Positions 34,581-44,729 are shown, counted from the first letter of the stretch. The stretch: DNA of 64,000 nt from Bacteroidota bacterium (GCA_027620655.1 JAQCDS010000005.1:1-64000), one strand, 5' to 3'. Notes: generated from the sequence alone by a model not told the origin. Made by a program: numbers and translations.

Positions 34581-34907
34581 ATGAATCTTCAAAACGCACA
34601 AGAAACAGTTGACCAATGGATTAAAACTCATGGGGTACGCTATTTTAATGAACTCACCAATATGGCACAACTTACAGAGGAAGTAGGGGAGGTAGCTCGT
34701 ATTATTGCACGCCGTTATGGAGAGCAAAGCGAAAAGGAATCTGATAAGAACAAAGATTTAGGTGAGGAATTGGCCGATGTTATTTTTGTGGTGCTTTGTT
34801 TGGCAAATCAAACGGGGGTAGATTTACAAGCCGCTTTTAACAAAAATCTAGATCTAAAGACAAAACGAGACCATAACCGTCATCATTCCAATCAAAAATT
34901 AAAATAG
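34581..34907 (+). CDS. MazG-like nucleotide pyrophosphohydrolase
   Basis: A 108-residue all-alpha NTP pyrophosphohydrolase of the MazG-like/iMazG group, expected to hydrolyse non-canonical or excess (d)NTPs with Mg2+. The EExxE/ExxD metal motifs are 'LTEEVGEVARII' and 'LGEELADVIFVVLCLA'. Single-domain size is normal. The aroA GTG start follows after 2 bp, so the two are co-expressed though unrelated in function. Confidence 0.88.
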   Translation: MNLQNAQETVDQWIKTHGVRYFNELTNMAQLTEEVGEVARIIARRYGEQSEKESDKNKDLGEELADVIFVVLCLANQTGVDLQAAFNKNLDLKTKRDHNRHHSNQKLK

Positions 34908-34909
34908 AA

Positions 34910-36130
34910 GTGCAGATTCAACTGAAAAAATCCAAGATTAATTCATTTTCTGAATTGAAAATAACAGGTTCTAAAAGTGAATCGAACAGAGTTTTATTGC
35001 TTCAAGCACTATTTGAAGGATTAGAAATAAAAAACGTATCCAATTCTGATGACAGTCAATTGATGCAAAAAGCTCTAAAATCAAACTCTTCGGTTGTAGA
35101 TATTCATCATGCAGGAACAGCAATGCGTTTTTTGACTGCATATTATGCAACACGCTTGGGAAAAACAACAACACTAACAGGTTCTTCGCGAATGCAAGAA
35201 CGCCCAATTAAAATTTTAGTAGATGCATTGAACACTTTAGGAGCCTCAATTTCCTATACCAAAAATGATGGTTATCCACCCTTATTGATAGAAGGCAAAA
35301 CGCTTACAAAAAGCAACGTACAGATGAAAGCCAATGTTAGCAGTCAGTATATTTCTGCTTTACTACTCATTGCACCAACATTAGAAAATGGATTAACACT
35401 TCATTTGGAGGGAGAAATTACCTCTACACCATACATAAAAATGACACTTTCGTTGCTCAATGAATTGGGTGTTCAAACAAGTTTTGAAACCAATACCATT
35501 ACGGTATTTCCATTTCGTCAATTAACTTCAAAAACTTTTGTTGTAGAATCAGATTGGTCTTCAGCATCTTACTTTTACAGTATTGTTGCGCTTAGTCCAG
35601 TGGGCACTCAAATTGCTATTTCAGAATATAAGTCCACAAGTTTACAGGGTGATGCAATACTTCAAAAAATTTATAAAGATTTGGGTGTAGAAAGTACATT
35701 TAATGGAACTACGCTCATTTTAAAAAGAATTGAAACCTCATTTCCAAATTGCTTATCTATTGATTTATCAAATACTCCAGACATCGCACAAACTATTGCT
35801 ATAACATGTTTAGGATTGAAAATAGATTGTGATTTGACGGGGTTACACACTCTAAAGATTAAAGAAACAGACAGGTTGGTGGCCCTTCAAAATGAAATTC
35901 AAAAATTAGGAACAACCATAACTATTACAAATAACAGCTTACAACTGAAATCGCCATTGGATTTAAATTCAGATGTTGTGATTAGCCCCTATAACGATCA
36001 TCGAATGGCTATGGCATTTGCACCACTTGCCCTAAAAACACCACTTTTTATTGATGATGCAGAGGTGGTTTCAAAATCATATCCTGACTTTTGGAATGAT
36101 CTTAAAGCTATTGGATTTACAATAGAGTAA
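34910..36130 (+). CDS. aroA: 5-enolpyruvylshikimate-3-phosphate synthase
   Basis: Joins shikimate-3-phosphate and PEP in the shikimate pathway. The 406 residues are shorter than the usual 425-440. The start is GTG at 34910. Motifs: 'KSESNRVLLLQAL' near 23-35 (PEP/S3P Lys-Ser), 'NSDDSQLMQKAL', 'AGTAMRFLTAYYA' near 64-76 (in place of the usual 'GNAGTTMR'), 'ERPIKILVDAL', 'SDWSSASYFYSI', and 'KETDRLVALQNEI' with 'SPYNDHRMAMAFA'. It is separate from the main aromatic operon and probably not under that attenuator. Confidence 0.94.
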   Translation: MQIQLKKSKINSFSELKITGSKSESNRVLLLQALFEGLEIKNVSNSDDSQLMQKALKSNSSVVDIHHAGTAMRFLTAYYATRLGKTTTLTGSSRMQERPIKILVDALNTLGASISYTKNDGYPPLLIEGKTLTKSNVQMKANVSSQYISALLLIAPTLENGLTLHLEGEITSTPYIKMTLSLLNELGVQTSFETNTITVFPFRQLTSKTFVVESDWSSASYFYSIVALSPVGTQIAISEYKSTSLQGDAILQKIYKDLGVESTFNGTTLILKRIETSFPNCLSIDLSNTPDIAQTIAITCLGLKIDCDLTGLHTLKIKETDRLVALQNEIQKLGTTITITNNSLQLKSPLDLNSDVVISPYNDHRMAMAFAPLALKTPLFIDDAEVVSKSYPDFWNDLKAIGFTIE

Positions 36131-36152
36131 TTAAAAATAAACTCCTATTTAC

Positions 36153-36184
36153 TTGACAACGCCTATTTTGTGATTGTATATTTG
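36153..36184 (+). promoter_or_regulatory. Promoter of queA
   Basis: TTG at 36153-36155, a 21-bp spacer and TATATTTG at 36177-36184 match the Bacteroidota -33/-7 pattern, 22 bp before the ATG. Confidence 0.62.
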
Positions 36185-36206
36185 CAACTTGAAAAAATAA
36201 AAACAA

Positions 36207-37256
36207 ATGAAACTATCCCATTTTAACTTTAATTTACCAGATCACCTTCTAGCAGAATATCCTTCGGAGCACAGAGACGAGGCACGTTTAATGGTATTGA
36301 ACAGAGAAAAACAAACCATTGAGCATAAGTACTTCAAAGATCTTATTGACTACTTCGATGAAGATGATGTTATGATTTTAAATAATACCAAAGTATTTCC
36401 AGCAAGGCTTTTTGGTAATAAAGAAAAAACAGGTGCTCGCATTGAAGTTTTTTTATTAAGAGAACTTAATTCAGAACAACGTCTTTGGGATGTTTTAGTC
36501 GATCCAGCTCGAAAAATCCGTATTGGCAATAAGCTTTATTTTGGTGACGATGAAAGTCTAGTTGCAGAGGTTATTGACAATACCACCTCAAGAGGAAGAA
36601 CTCTTAGATTTTTATTTGATGGATCTTATGAAGAATTTAGAAGAAAATTAACGGAATTAGGTCAAACACCTCTTCCAAAATATATTCGTAGAGAAGTTGA
36701 GCCAGAAGATGAAGAACGCTACCAAACAATTTATGCTAAAAATGAAGGGGCAGTAGCAGCACCAACAGCTGGCCTACACTTTTCAAAGCATTTGTTGAAA
36801 CGCCTTGAAATCAAAGGAATAAACTTTGCTGAACTCACACTCCACGTTGGATTAGGGACATTTAATCCTGTTGAGGTAGAAGACCTTTCTAAACACAAAA
36901 TGGATAGTGAAGAAATTATTATTGACAGTAATGCCACACAAACTATCAATACTGCGTTAAAAGATAAAAGACGAATTTGTGCTGTAGGAACAACCGTTAT
37001 GCGTTCTATAGAAAGTTCTGTATCTTCTAGTGGCACACTTAATGAATTTAGTGGCTGGACCAATAAATTTATTTTTCCACCATATGATTTTTCAATTGCC
37101 AATTGTATGATCACTAATTTCCATATGCCAAAGTCTACATTACTTATGATGACTTCTGCATTTGGAGGTTACGATTTTGTAATGAAAGCCTATAAAGAAG
37201 CTGTAAAAGAAGAATATAAATTCTACAGCTATGGCGATGCCATGCTTATTCTATAA
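36207..37256 (+). CDS. queA: S-adenosylmethionine:tRNA ribosyltransferase-isomerase
   Basis: QueA builds epoxyqueuosine on tRNA from preQ1-tRNA and SAM. The 349 residues show '[20 protein letters not shown]', '[20 protein letters not shown]', '[13 protein letters not shown]' and '[18 protein letters not shown]', all conserved. It consumes SAM, whose synthesis gene metK lies about 10 kb away in the window. It is followed by a strong terminator and then rlmN. Confidence 0.95.
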   Translation: MKLSHFNFNLPDHLLAEYPSEHRDEARLMVLNREKQTIEHKYFKDLIDYFDEDDVMILNNTKVFPARLFGNKEKTGARIEVFLLRELNSEQRLWDVLVDPARKIRIGNKLYFGDDESLVAEVIDNTTSRGRTLRFLFDGSYEEFRRKLTELGQTPLPKYIRREVEPEDEERYQTIYAKNEGAVAAPTAGLHFSKHLLKRLEIKGINFAELTLHVGLGTFNPVEVEDLSKHKMDSEEIIIDSNATQTINTALKDKRRICAVGTTVMRSIESSVSSSGTLNEFSGWTNKFIFPPYDFSIANCMITNFHMPKSTLLMMTSAFGGYDFVMKAYKEAVKEEYKFYSYGDAMLIL

Positions 37257-37266
37257 AACCAATTAA

Positions 37267-37287
37267 GCCTCCTTGGAGGCTTTTTTT
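37267..37287 (+). terminator. Terminator of queA
   Basis: GCCTCC/GGAGGC with a tight TT turn (or GCCTC/GAGGC with loop CTTG) and seven T, 10 bp after the stop. Confidence 0.9.
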
Positions 37288-37307
37288 ATCTTTATAATTG
37301 TATTCAA

Positions 37308-38348
37308 TTGAGTCAAACAAAACAAGACATACGTGCACTTTCAAAAGAGCAATTGATGGCATTTTTTACTGCTCATGGCGATAAAGCCTTTAGAGGGAAA
37401 CAAGTCTATGAGTGGCTGTGGAAAAAAGGGGTGCATCAATTTGACGATATGACCAATTTATCTCTTGAAACTCGACAATTGTTGAGCGATGCTTTCAGTA
37501 TAAACCATATTGAAGTAGATACTATGCAACGAAGCTCCGATGGAACCCTAAAGAATGCCATTCGTTTGCATGATGGTCTTGTTGTAGAATCTGTACTTAT
37601 TCCTACTCCAAAGAGAACAACAGCCTGTGTATCTTCTCAAGTGGGGTGTAGTCTAGACTGTAAGTTTTGTGCTACATCAAGGTTAAAGCGTATGCGTAAT
37701 TTAAACCCCGATGAAATTTATGACCAAGTTGTAGCCATTGACAAACAAAGCCGTCTATATCATGACAGAAAGCTCACTAATATTGTTTTTATGGGCATGG
37801 GTGAACCTCTAATGAATTACAATAATGTTTTAAAAGCAATAGATAAAATCACTTCTGATGAGGGACTAGGAATGTCTCCAAAACGCATTGTAGTATCGAC
37901 TTCTGGAGTTCCAAAAATGATAAAAAAAATGGCAGAGGATGAGGTCAAATTTAATTTAGCTGTATCATTACATTCTGCAAGAGATGAGGTTCGAACTCAA
38001 ATTATGCCTTTTAATGAAACATTTCCTCTGAAGGATCTTCGTGAGGCTTTACAATTTTGGTACGCCAAAACAAAACGTCAAATTACTTATGAATATGTTG
38101 TTTGGGAGGGCATCAACGATACTTTAGAAGATATTGAAGCCCTTATTGACTTCTGTAAATTTGCACCAAGTAAAGTTAATATTATTGAATATAACCCTAT
38201 TGATGATGGGGAATTTAAGCAAGCAAAATCCTCAATCATAGAACGTTATGTTTCAATGCTTGAAGCAAATAATATTACGGTAACTGTTCGAAGATCTCGA
38301 GGCAAAGACATTGACGCAGCTTGTGGTCAACTGGCCAATAAGTCCTAA
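37308..38348 (+). CDS. rlmN: Dual-specificity 23S rRNA/tRNA (adenine-C2) methyltransferase
   Basis: A radical-SAM enzyme that methylates A2503 of 23S rRNA and A37 of some tRNAs. The 346 residues open with TTG at 37308, supported because 'DIRALSKEQL' is the normal family N-terminus and no nearby ATG precedes it. 'CSLDCKFCATSRL' provides the CxxxCxxC cluster, and 'GMGEPLMNYNN' and 'RRSRGKDIDAACGQL' (with the methyl-carrying Cys) are diagnostic. It ends 2 bp from a convergent aldo/keto reductase with no terminator between. Confidence 0.95.
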   Translation: MSQTKQDIRALSKEQLMAFFTAHGDKAFRGKQVYEWLWKKGVHQFDDMTNLSLETRQLLSDAFSINHIEVDTMQRSSDGTLKNAIRLHDGLVVESVLIPTPKRTTACVSSQVGCSLDCKFCATSRLKRMRNLNPDEIYDQVVAIDKQSRLYHDRKLTNIVFMGMGEPLMNYNNVLKAIDKITSDEGLGMSPKRIVVSTSGVPKMIKKMAEDEVKFNLAVSLHSARDEVRTQIMPFNETFPLKDLREALQFWYAKTKRQITYEYVVWEGINDTLEDIEALIDFCKFAPSKVNIIEYNPIDDGEFKQAKSSIIERYVSMLEANNITVTVRRSRGKDIDAACGQLANKS

Positions 38349-38350
38349 AA

Positions 38351-39388
38351 TCAAGGCGCTGGATTTGGAATCTTAGCATGAATTTCATTAATTCTAGCTA
38401 ATGTGTCTTCGCTTAATTTTGTTTCTATACTATTAATATTTTCTTCAAGTTGTTCCAAATTTGTTGCTCCAATGATATTACTAGTTACAAATGGGCGTTG
38501 ATTTACAAAGGCCAACGACAGTGTTGTTAGTGATATCCCAATGTCATTTGCTAAGTCCAAATACTGTTTTGTAGCCTCAGTTGATTGTGCACTACTATAA
38601 CGAGCAAATCTTGGAAACAAATTCAGTCGTGCATTATCAGCAGCAGTGCCTTTGATATATTTTCCAGAAAGCACCCCAAAAGCCAATGGCGAATAGGCCA
38701 AAAGACCAATATTTTCTCGAAGAGATATTTCTGCTAAGTCGCCTTCAAATACACGATTCAATAGAGAATAAGCATTTTGAATGGTGCTAATTTTGGGTAA
38801 ATTATCTTTTCGAACTTCTTCGGCATAACGCATAGTACCCCAGCCTTTTTCGTTGGAAAGTCCATAAGCTCTAATTTTTCCTGCTTTTACAAGATTATTT
38901 AGTTCATGTAATACTTCATTGAAATTATCCAACCATGGGTCGTTTGGACTAGGTTTAAAATCCCTTACCCCAAAGGTGTTGGTGTGTCGTTCTGGCCAAT
39001 GCAATTGGTATAAATCAATGTAGTCTGTTTGTAATCTTTGGAGTTCTAGCTCAATAGCTTCTTGGATTGATGTGCCTCCAAATCCTGTAGTTCTAATATG
39101 TGCAGTATAGTCTCCAGGACCAGCAATTTTACTTGCAAGAATTACTTTGTCTCTATTATTACTCTTTTTTAGCCAATTTCCAATAATCTTACTCGTTTGT
39201 CCTTGAGTCTCTTTTGTAGCTGGAACAGGATATAGCTCTGCTGTATCAAAGAAATTGACACCACGCTCCAAAGCATAATCCATCTGACTAAAACCTTCAG
39301 CTTCTGTATTTTGGTTGCCCCAAGTCATTGTACCAAGGCAAATTTTACTCACTTTAATGTTGGTATTTGGAAGTGATGTATATTCCAT
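38351..39388 (-). CDS. Aldo/keto reductase (Tas-like)
   Basis: An NADP(H)-dependent oxidoreductase with the (beta/alpha)8 AKR fold. The 345 residues include 'GTMTWGNQNTEAEGFSQMD' near 19, the catalytic Asp/Tyr in 'FFDTAELYP', Lys in 'VILASKIAGPG' and His in 'YQLHWPERHTNTFG'. The last two match the Tas/YghZ-like subgroup. The substrate is unknown. Its ATG shares one base with the stop of the OmpA-like gene, showing co-transcription. Confidence 0.9.
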   Translation of the reverse strand: MEYTSLPNTNIKVSKICLGTMTWGNQNTEAEGFSQMDYALERGVNFFDTAELYPVPATKETQGQTSKIIGNWLKKSNNRDKVILASKIAGPGDYTAHIRTTGFGGTSIQEAIELELQRLQTDYIDLYQLHWPERHTNTFGVRDFKPSPNDPWLDNFNEVLHELNNLVKAGKIRAYGLSNEKGWGTMRYAEEVRKDNLPKISTIQNAYSLLNRVFEGDLAEISLRENIGLLAYSPLAFGVLSGKYIKGTAADNARLNLFPRFARYSSAQSTEATKQYLDLANDIGISLTTLSLAFVNQRPFVTSNIIGATNLEQLEENINSIETKLSEDTLARINEIHAKIPNPAP

Positions 39389-40347
39389 TAATTAGTATTT
39401 AAAAGTTTAGAAATTTCATCAAGTTTTGGAGTCAAAACAACTTCAATACGTCTGTTTTTTGCTTTTCCTTCGGTTGTTTCATTTGTTCCAATTGGCGCAT
39501 ATTCACTACGACCAGCGGCGGTTAAATTTTCAAGATTAATTGCATCATTTTCACTTAAAATTGCAATAATAGAAGTTGCACGCTTAGTGGATAAATCCCA
39601 GTTTCCAGAAATTTGGCCACCATTAGAAAAGGGAACATTGTCGGTGTGTCCTTCAATTAAAACAGCAATGTCTGGATTTTCACCAAGAACTTTTCCAAGT
39701 TGTACAATCGCTTTTCGTCCATCAGATCCTACAGACCAACTTCCAGATTTAAAAAGAAGTTTATTTTCCATAGACACATAAACTTTCCCGTTGCGTTGTT
39801 CAACAGTAAGTCCTTTGCCTTCAAAAGCAGTAAGTGCACTAGAAATAGCATTTTTTAAATCGGTCATTGCTTGATCTTTTGCCGCTATCAATGCTTCTAA
39901 TTCTGCAATGCGCTGCGAACGTTCTTGCATATCTGCTTCAAGTCGCATCAACCGATCATTTTCTGCAGCTAATGCTTGTTCTTTTGCCTCAAGTTGAGCA
40001 AGAAGTTCTCTGTTTTTTTGTGCATTTTCTTCTATCGACTTTGAGCTGTTTTGCTCCAATGCAGAATATGCAGCATCTAAATTTTCATATTTTTTTTGAA
40101 GTGCCTCAACTTCTTGAGCCAACTGATTGCGCTCGGTTTGTACGTCATCAAAAGCTTCTTGAAGTGTCTTCAGTTGTTCTTCGAGTTCTTTTTTCTGGAG
40201 AATTTCTTGATCATTATTCCCAGACAATTCATCATAATCTGATTTTAGTGTATTGTATTTTCCTTCTAGTTCTTTATACAACTTTGAAGATACACAAGAT
40301 GTGGTTGTAAGTGCAAATACGGATAAAAGAATAAAGTGTTTAAACAT
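39388..40347 (-). CDS. OmpA-family peptidoglycan-binding lipoprotein with coiled coil
   Basis: A 319-residue protein that probably tethers the outer membrane to peptidoglycan. It has a lipobox ('TTTSC', Cys18), a long heptad-rich coiled coil (about 25-170, 'EEQLKTLQEAFDDVQTERNQ') and a C-terminal OmpA domain (about 190-310) with 'LIEGHTDNVPF' and 'NWDLSTKRATSI'. The organisation resembles stalked OmpA/Pal proteins of Bacteroidota. It precedes the aldo/keto reductase and follows exoA by 12 bp. Confidence 0.9.
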   Translation of the reverse strand: MFKHFILLSVFALTTTSCVSSKLYKELEGKYNTLKSDYDELSGNNDQEILQKKELEEQLKTLQEAFDDVQTERNQLAQEVEALQKKYENLDAAYSALEQNSSKSIEENAQKNRELLAQLEAKEQALAAENDRLMRLEADMQERSQRIAELEALIAAKDQAMTDLKNAISSALTAFEGKGLTVEQRNGKVYVSMENKLLFKSGSWSVGSDGRKAIVQLGKVLGENPDIAVLIEGHTDNVPFSNGGQISGNWDLSTKRATSIIAILSENDAINLENLTAAGRSEYAPIGTNETTEGKAKNRRIEVVLTPKLDEISKLLNTN

Positions 40348-40359
40348 GATTTTTATTTT

Positions 40360-41124
40360 TTATTGTTTTAATTCTAATAGTACTGGACAGTGATCGCTAT
40401 GTACTGCTTCTGAAAGTATAACGGCTCTTTTAATATTTTCTTTTAAAGGGGTTGAAACTAATGTATAATCTAAACGCCACCCTTTATTATTGGCACGAGC
40501 ATTAGCTCTGTAGCTCCACCAACTGTATTGGTGCGGTGCTTTATTTAGATGTCTAAAGGCATCAACAAATCCACTTTTTAAAAAATTACTCATCCATGCA
40601 CGTTCTTCAGGTAAAAAACCTGAAACATTTTTGTTTCGAACAGGATCGTGTATGTCGATGGCCTCATGACAAATGTTATAATCCCCACAAATAATCAAAT
40701 TTGGAACTTCTTTTTTTAATTCATCAATGTAGGATTTAAACAAATCCATATATTCAAACTTGTGTTCCAAACGTTGAATATTAGTTCCAGATGGAAGGTA
40801 TAAACTCATTACAGAAACATTAGAAAAGTCTGCACGAATGTTTCGGCCTTCAAAATCCATGGATTCAATTCCAGTTCCGAAAACTATATTTTTGGGTTTT
40901 GTTTTGGATAAAATAGCCACACCGCTGTAGCCTTTTTTTTGAGCGCTAAACCAATAAGTATAAGGATAGCCAGCAGCTTCAAATTGACTTAGGTCTAGTT
41001 GATCTTCTTGGGCTTTAATTTCTTGTAAACAAATCACATCTGGATTGGCAGCAACTAGCCAATCCAAAACCCCCTTTTTAAGTGCAGCTCGAATTCCATT
41101 GACATTATATGAAACAATTTTCAT
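40360..41124 (-). CDS. xthA: Exodeoxyribonuclease III / AP endonuclease
   Basis: A Mg2+-dependent enzyme that cuts at abasic sites and trims 3' ends in base excision repair. The 254 residues have 'LQEIKAQE' (metal Glu), 'GDYNICHEAIDIHDP' (catalytic Asp/Asn), 'WSYRANARANNKGWRLDY' and 'SDHCPVLLEL' (catalytic His). Normal length. It is the first gene of a minus-strand unit with the OmpA-like lipoprotein. Mature base-excision partner mutY is also in the window (60.9 kb) but unlinked. Confidence 0.94.
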   Translation of the reverse strand: MKIVSYNVNGIRAALKKGVLDWLVAANPDVICLQEIKAQEDQLDLSQFEAAGYPYTYWFSAQKKGYSGVAILSKTKPKNIVFGTGIESMDFEGRNIRADFSNVSVMSLYLPSGTNIQRLEHKFEYMDLFKSYIDELKKEVPNLIICGDYNICHEAIDIHDPVRNKNVSGFLPEERAWMSNFLKSGFVDAFRHLNKAPHQYSWWSYRANARANNKGWRLDYTLVSTPLKENIKRAVILSEAVHSDHCPVLLELKQ

Positions 41125-41137
41125 AGAGTAAATTGAA

Positions 41138-41153
41138 TATTTTAGCTAAAATA
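41138..41153. repeat. 16-bp AT-rich palindrome in the exoA divergent gap
   Basis: TATTTTAGCTAAAATA is a perfect palindrome 13 bp before the exoA start. It could be an operator, but its low complexity in this AT-rich genome makes chance likely. Confidence 0.35.
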
Positions 41154-41244
41154 ATTAAAGCCTTACTTTTACACTAAATAATTTTAGAGTTTTATTGAAA
41201 AGTATCAACAAAATATTTTCGTTTTTTTATAGTTAAAACTAAGT

Positions 41245-44200
41245 ATGCACAGGTTTTTGATTTCTGTAATTTTATTTTCATCATCTTATGTTTTGGCACA
41301 AGACTCAAAGCGTTTGTACCAAACTAAAAAAATGGCGACAAATAAAACCATTGTTTTAGACAGTCTGAGCATTAATCCTTCCTTTTTTAAAATTGTGGAT
41401 TCCAATGGAGTTTCTGTTGATACAGCTTCTTATTATATGGATTTTAAAAAAGCAGTTTTAAACTTTAAAAATACGCTTCCACTAACAGATTCAATTGAAG
41501 TAACCTATTTAAAATATCCTGAATTTTTAACCAAAACCTACAAGCAAATTGACACTTCAGTTATTGTGAATTCAACGGGGACTTTGGACAAATTGTATCA
41601 AATATCAGAATCTAACACTGCACAAGAAGTTGTTCCTTTTGATGGCCTAACAACTTCTGGTAGTATTTCAAGAGGTGTAACTATTGGTAACAATCAAAAT
41701 TCTGTTTTAAATAGTGAGTTAGATTTACAAATTAGTGGAAAAATTAGTGAAAAAGTAACACTTAGAGCATCTATTCAAGATGCCAATATTCCTCTACAAC
41801 AGAGTGGGTATTCTCAACGTTTAGATGAGTTTGATCAGGTGTTTATTGAAGCTTTTACAGATCAGTGGGCCTTACGAGCTGGAGATATAGATTTGGAAAA
41901 CTATCGCTCTTATTTTGCCGAATTTTCAAAACGAGTGCAAGGACTTTATGTTAGTTCTGTTTTTAAACACAATACATCAAAAACAACAGCCTATGCTTCT
42001 GGAGCATTGGTGCGAGGACAGTTTATTACAAGTCAATTTACTGCTCAAGAGGGTAATCAAGGGCCATATAAACTTAAAGGGCAAAATAATGAATTGTTTG
42101 TATTGGTTGTTTCTGGAAGTGAAACCGTATATGTCAATGGCATTGCTTTGGAACGTGGAGCGACTAAAGATTATATCATTGACTATAATGCTGGGGAAAT
42201 CATTTTTAACCCAACATATCCTATTACTTCCGAAATGCGAATTACTGTTGATTATCAGTACAGCGAACGCAACTACACAAGATTTGTAGGTTATGCAGCC
42301 GCTGAATTTGATTCAGAAAAATTAAAATTTGGGGTATCATTTTACAATGAAAATGATTTGAAAAATCAGCCATTACAACAAAATTTAAATGCCAATCAGG
42401 CTGAAATATTGTCCAATGCGGGTGATGATACTTCACTTATGACTGCGCCGTCTGCAACTCCAGCAGAGTTTAGTGAAAACAGAATTTTATATAAAAAAGA
42501 AATTATTGATGGCGAAGAAGTCTTTGTGTTTTCTAACAATTCAGAAGACAGTCTATATCAAGTTAATTTTTTGTTTGTAGGAGAACAACAAGGAAATTAT
42601 ACGTTATCAAATTCAACGGCAATTTCAAATATTTATAGCTATGTATCGCCCATTTCTGGTCAAATGCAAGGAAGCTATGAGCCTATTGTACAACTTGTTG
42701 CACCAGTCAAACTTCAACTTGCAGTTTTAAACGGGGCATATATTCCAAATGAAAAAACGACTGTAGACTTTGAGTTGGCAGCAAGTCAAAATGATCTTAA
42801 TACATTTTCGGGTATTTCAGACGATGACAATGATGGTTTTGCAGCACGACTGGCTGTAAAACAACATATTCTTAAATCTAATAAATGGAACATAAAAATG
42901 GATTCCGAAATGGATTATATTCATAAAGATTTTAGGAATTTACAAGGACTCTATAATCCAGAGTTTAATAGAGATTGGAATTTGGAATTATCATCAAGAA
43001 ATCAAGTTGTTTCAGATTTTTGCGATCAGCTTTTTATGAACGCTGGAGTTTCTTTTTATCATATAGATTCAAATCAAATTAGTTATCAATATCAGCATCT
43101 GAATTTTTCTAAGGAATTTAATGGGAATCGCCATATTTTAAATTCAAATATACGTCTGAAGAATTTTGAATTTCGAACAAATTCTAGTGTTTTAAATACA
43201 AATGGCGTGCAATCAAAGTCCACTTTTTTTCGTTCTTTCTCTCAACTCAAATACGATGTTGGTGTATTTTGGCCAGGCGTTAAATTTTCTACAGAACAAA
43301 ATAAAATCACTAAACTTCCATCAGAAGATTTAGACCTTCAAAGTCAAAAATTTAGCGCCTACGAAACGTTTATAGGCGTTGGAGATTCAACCAAAGTTTT
43401 TATGAAAGTAGGGTATATCAAACGTCATAATGATAGTGTGCAAAATAACACTTTGAGACGTGTTAATACCTCTGACACCTACTATGCTAATACTCAAATT
43501 ATTCGAAATGAAACTTCTAATTTGAGTTTATATGCAAATTATAGAGTTTTTAAGCCTGAAGATGAAAATAAATTAATTCAAAAAATACTTAATTCAAGAT
43601 TATTTTATGATCAAAAGTTGGCCAAAAATCTAGTCCAGTGGCAAAGTGTTTATGAAACAAGCTCAGGGCAACTCCCACAACAAGATTTTACTTACGTAGA
43701 GGTTGAGCCAGGACAAGGAAGTTTTGTGTGGTTGGATTATAATGGCAATGGTATTCAGGAACTTGAAGAATTTGAAGTTGCACAATTTCAAGATCAAGCA
43801 ACGTATATTCGAGTGCTTTTGCCAAATCAAGTTTATATTCGAACACATCAGAACCGTTTAAGTCAATCGCTTACAATTGATCCTATTCAATGGAGTGGAT
43901 CTTCCAATAAAGCAAAACGTTTTTGGTCTCATTTTTATAATCAAACCACATTTTTAATCGATAGAAAACAAAGAAACACTGGTCAAGATATCAATTTAAA
44001 TCCATTTCAGTCCAACCCAGAAAATCAACTAGCCTTGCAGTCCAATTTTCGAAATCAATTATTTTTTAATAGAGGCAAACAACACTACACAGTGTCCTAT
44101 AGTTTTTCGGGTTCAGAGTTGAAAAATGTTTTATCGTTTGGCTCTATTGCCCAAAAAAGCTATGCACATCAATTGAATTTTACGCATAAAATCCAGAAAC

Positions 44201-44679
44201 AATGGCTTTTAAATTTTCAATTTAATTTTGATAATAATAAATCTGAAAGTGAAAATTATTCTTCTAAAAATTTTGAATTAGATCAAATTTTAATGAATCC
44301 AAAGATTTCATATTTATTAGACGACAATAAATGTTTTGATGTTTTTTATCAGTTTCAACAAAAAGAAAATTTAATTAATGATAATGAACATTTGAAACAA
44401 CATAAACTTGGAGTTTCTGCTGTTATGAATCAAAATACGAGTTCTTCCATTTCTGCAGAGTTTAACTATTTTTCAAATGCTTTTGAGGGTAATGCAAATA
44501 CCCCTGTGGCCTACCAAATGATGGAAGGTTTACAGCCTGGAACAAATTTTACTTGGTCATTAATTGCACAAAAAAAACTCACTAAGTTTTTGGATTTGAA
44601 TCTAAATTATTTTGGCAGAAAAACTGAAACTAGCCGAACAATTCATACTGGAACAGTGCAATTGAAAGCTTATTTTTAA
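41245..44679 (+). CDS. Very large outer-membrane-type beta-rich protein of unknown function
   Basis: I do not recognise a characterised family. The 1144 residues have a signal peptide ('LISVILFSSSYVLAQ'). A conserved-looking region near 145-230 ('TSGSISRGVTIGNNQNSVLN', 'LDLQISGKISEKVTLRASI') is followed by long stretches of amphipathic beta-strands separated by Asn/Asp-rich turns and a final '...GTVQLKAYF' strand with terminal Phe, the pattern of a large outer-membrane barrel. There is no plug or TonB box. 'NGNGIQELEEFEVAQF' near 835 looks like an acidic Ca2+-binding-type loop. The gene stands alone. I suspect an assembly or translocation component by size and type, but this is inference. Confidence 0.6.
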   Translation: MHRFLISVILFSSSYVLAQDSKRLYQTKKMATNKTIVLDSLSINPSFFKIVDSNGVSVDTASYYMDFKKAVLNFKNTLPLTDSIEVTYLKYPEFLTKTYKQIDTSVIVNSTGTLDKLYQISESNTAQEVVPFDGLTTSGSISRGVTIGNNQNSVLNSELDLQISGKISEKVTLRASIQDANIPLQQSGYSQRLDEFDQVFIEAFTDQWALRAGDIDLENYRSYFAEFSKRVQGLYVSSVFKHNTSKTTAYASGALVRGQFITSQFTAQEGNQGPYKLKGQNNELFVLVVSGSETVYVNGIALERGATKDYIIDYNAGEIIFNPTYPITSEMRITVDYQYSERNYTRFVGYAAAEFDSEKLKFGVSFYNENDLKNQPLQQNLNANQAEILSNAGDDTSLMTAPSATPAEFSENRILYKKEIIDGEEVFVFSNNSEDSLYQVNFLFVGEQQGNYTLSNSTAISNIYSYVSPISGQMQGSYEPIVQLVAPVKLQLAVLNGAYIPNEKTTVDFELAASQNDLNTFSGISDDDNDGFAARLAVKQHILKSNKWNIKMDSEMDYIHKDFRNLQGLYNPEFNRDWNLELSSRNQVVSDFCDQLFMNAGVSFYHIDSNQISYQYQHLNFSKEFNGNRHILNSNIRLKNFEFRTNSSVLNTNGVQSKSTFFRSFSQLKYDVGVFWPGVKFSTEQNKITKLPSEDLDLQSQKFSAYETFIGVGDSTKVFMKVGYIKRHNDSVQNNTLRRVNTSDTYYANTQIIRNETSNLSLYANYRVFKPEDENKLIQKILNSRLFYDQKLAKNLVQWQSVYETSSGQLPQQDFTYVEVEPGQGSFVWLDYNGNGIQELEEFEVAQFQDQATYIRVLLPNQVYIRTHQNRLSQSLTIDPIQWSGSSNKAKRFWSHFYNQTTFLIDRKQRNTGQDINLNPFQSNPENQLALQSNFRNQLFFNRGKQHYTVSYSFSGSELKNVLSFGSIAQKSYAHQLNFTHKIQKQWLLNFQFNFDNNKSESENYSSKNFELDQILMNPKISYLLDDNKCFDVFYQFQQKENLINDNEHLKQHKLGVSAVMNQNTSSSISAEFNYFSNAFEGNANTPVAYQMMEGLQPGTNFTWSLIAQKKLTKFLDLNLNYFGRKTETSRTIHTGTVQLKAYF

Positions 44680-44729
44680 TATATGATGGTATGATTTTTG
44701 ATAATTATTTTATCTAAATCTTACAGATC

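Noticed and set aside
39867-40310. 147-residue plus-strand ORF
   Set aside because: It is antisense to the OmpA-like lipoprotein; the Leu/His-rich translation mirrors the coiled-coil codons of the real gene.
41915-42289. 124-residue ORF in another frame of the 1144-residue protein gene
   Set aside because: Shadow frame; the long frame keeps a consistent signal peptide and beta-strand pattern across the whole region.
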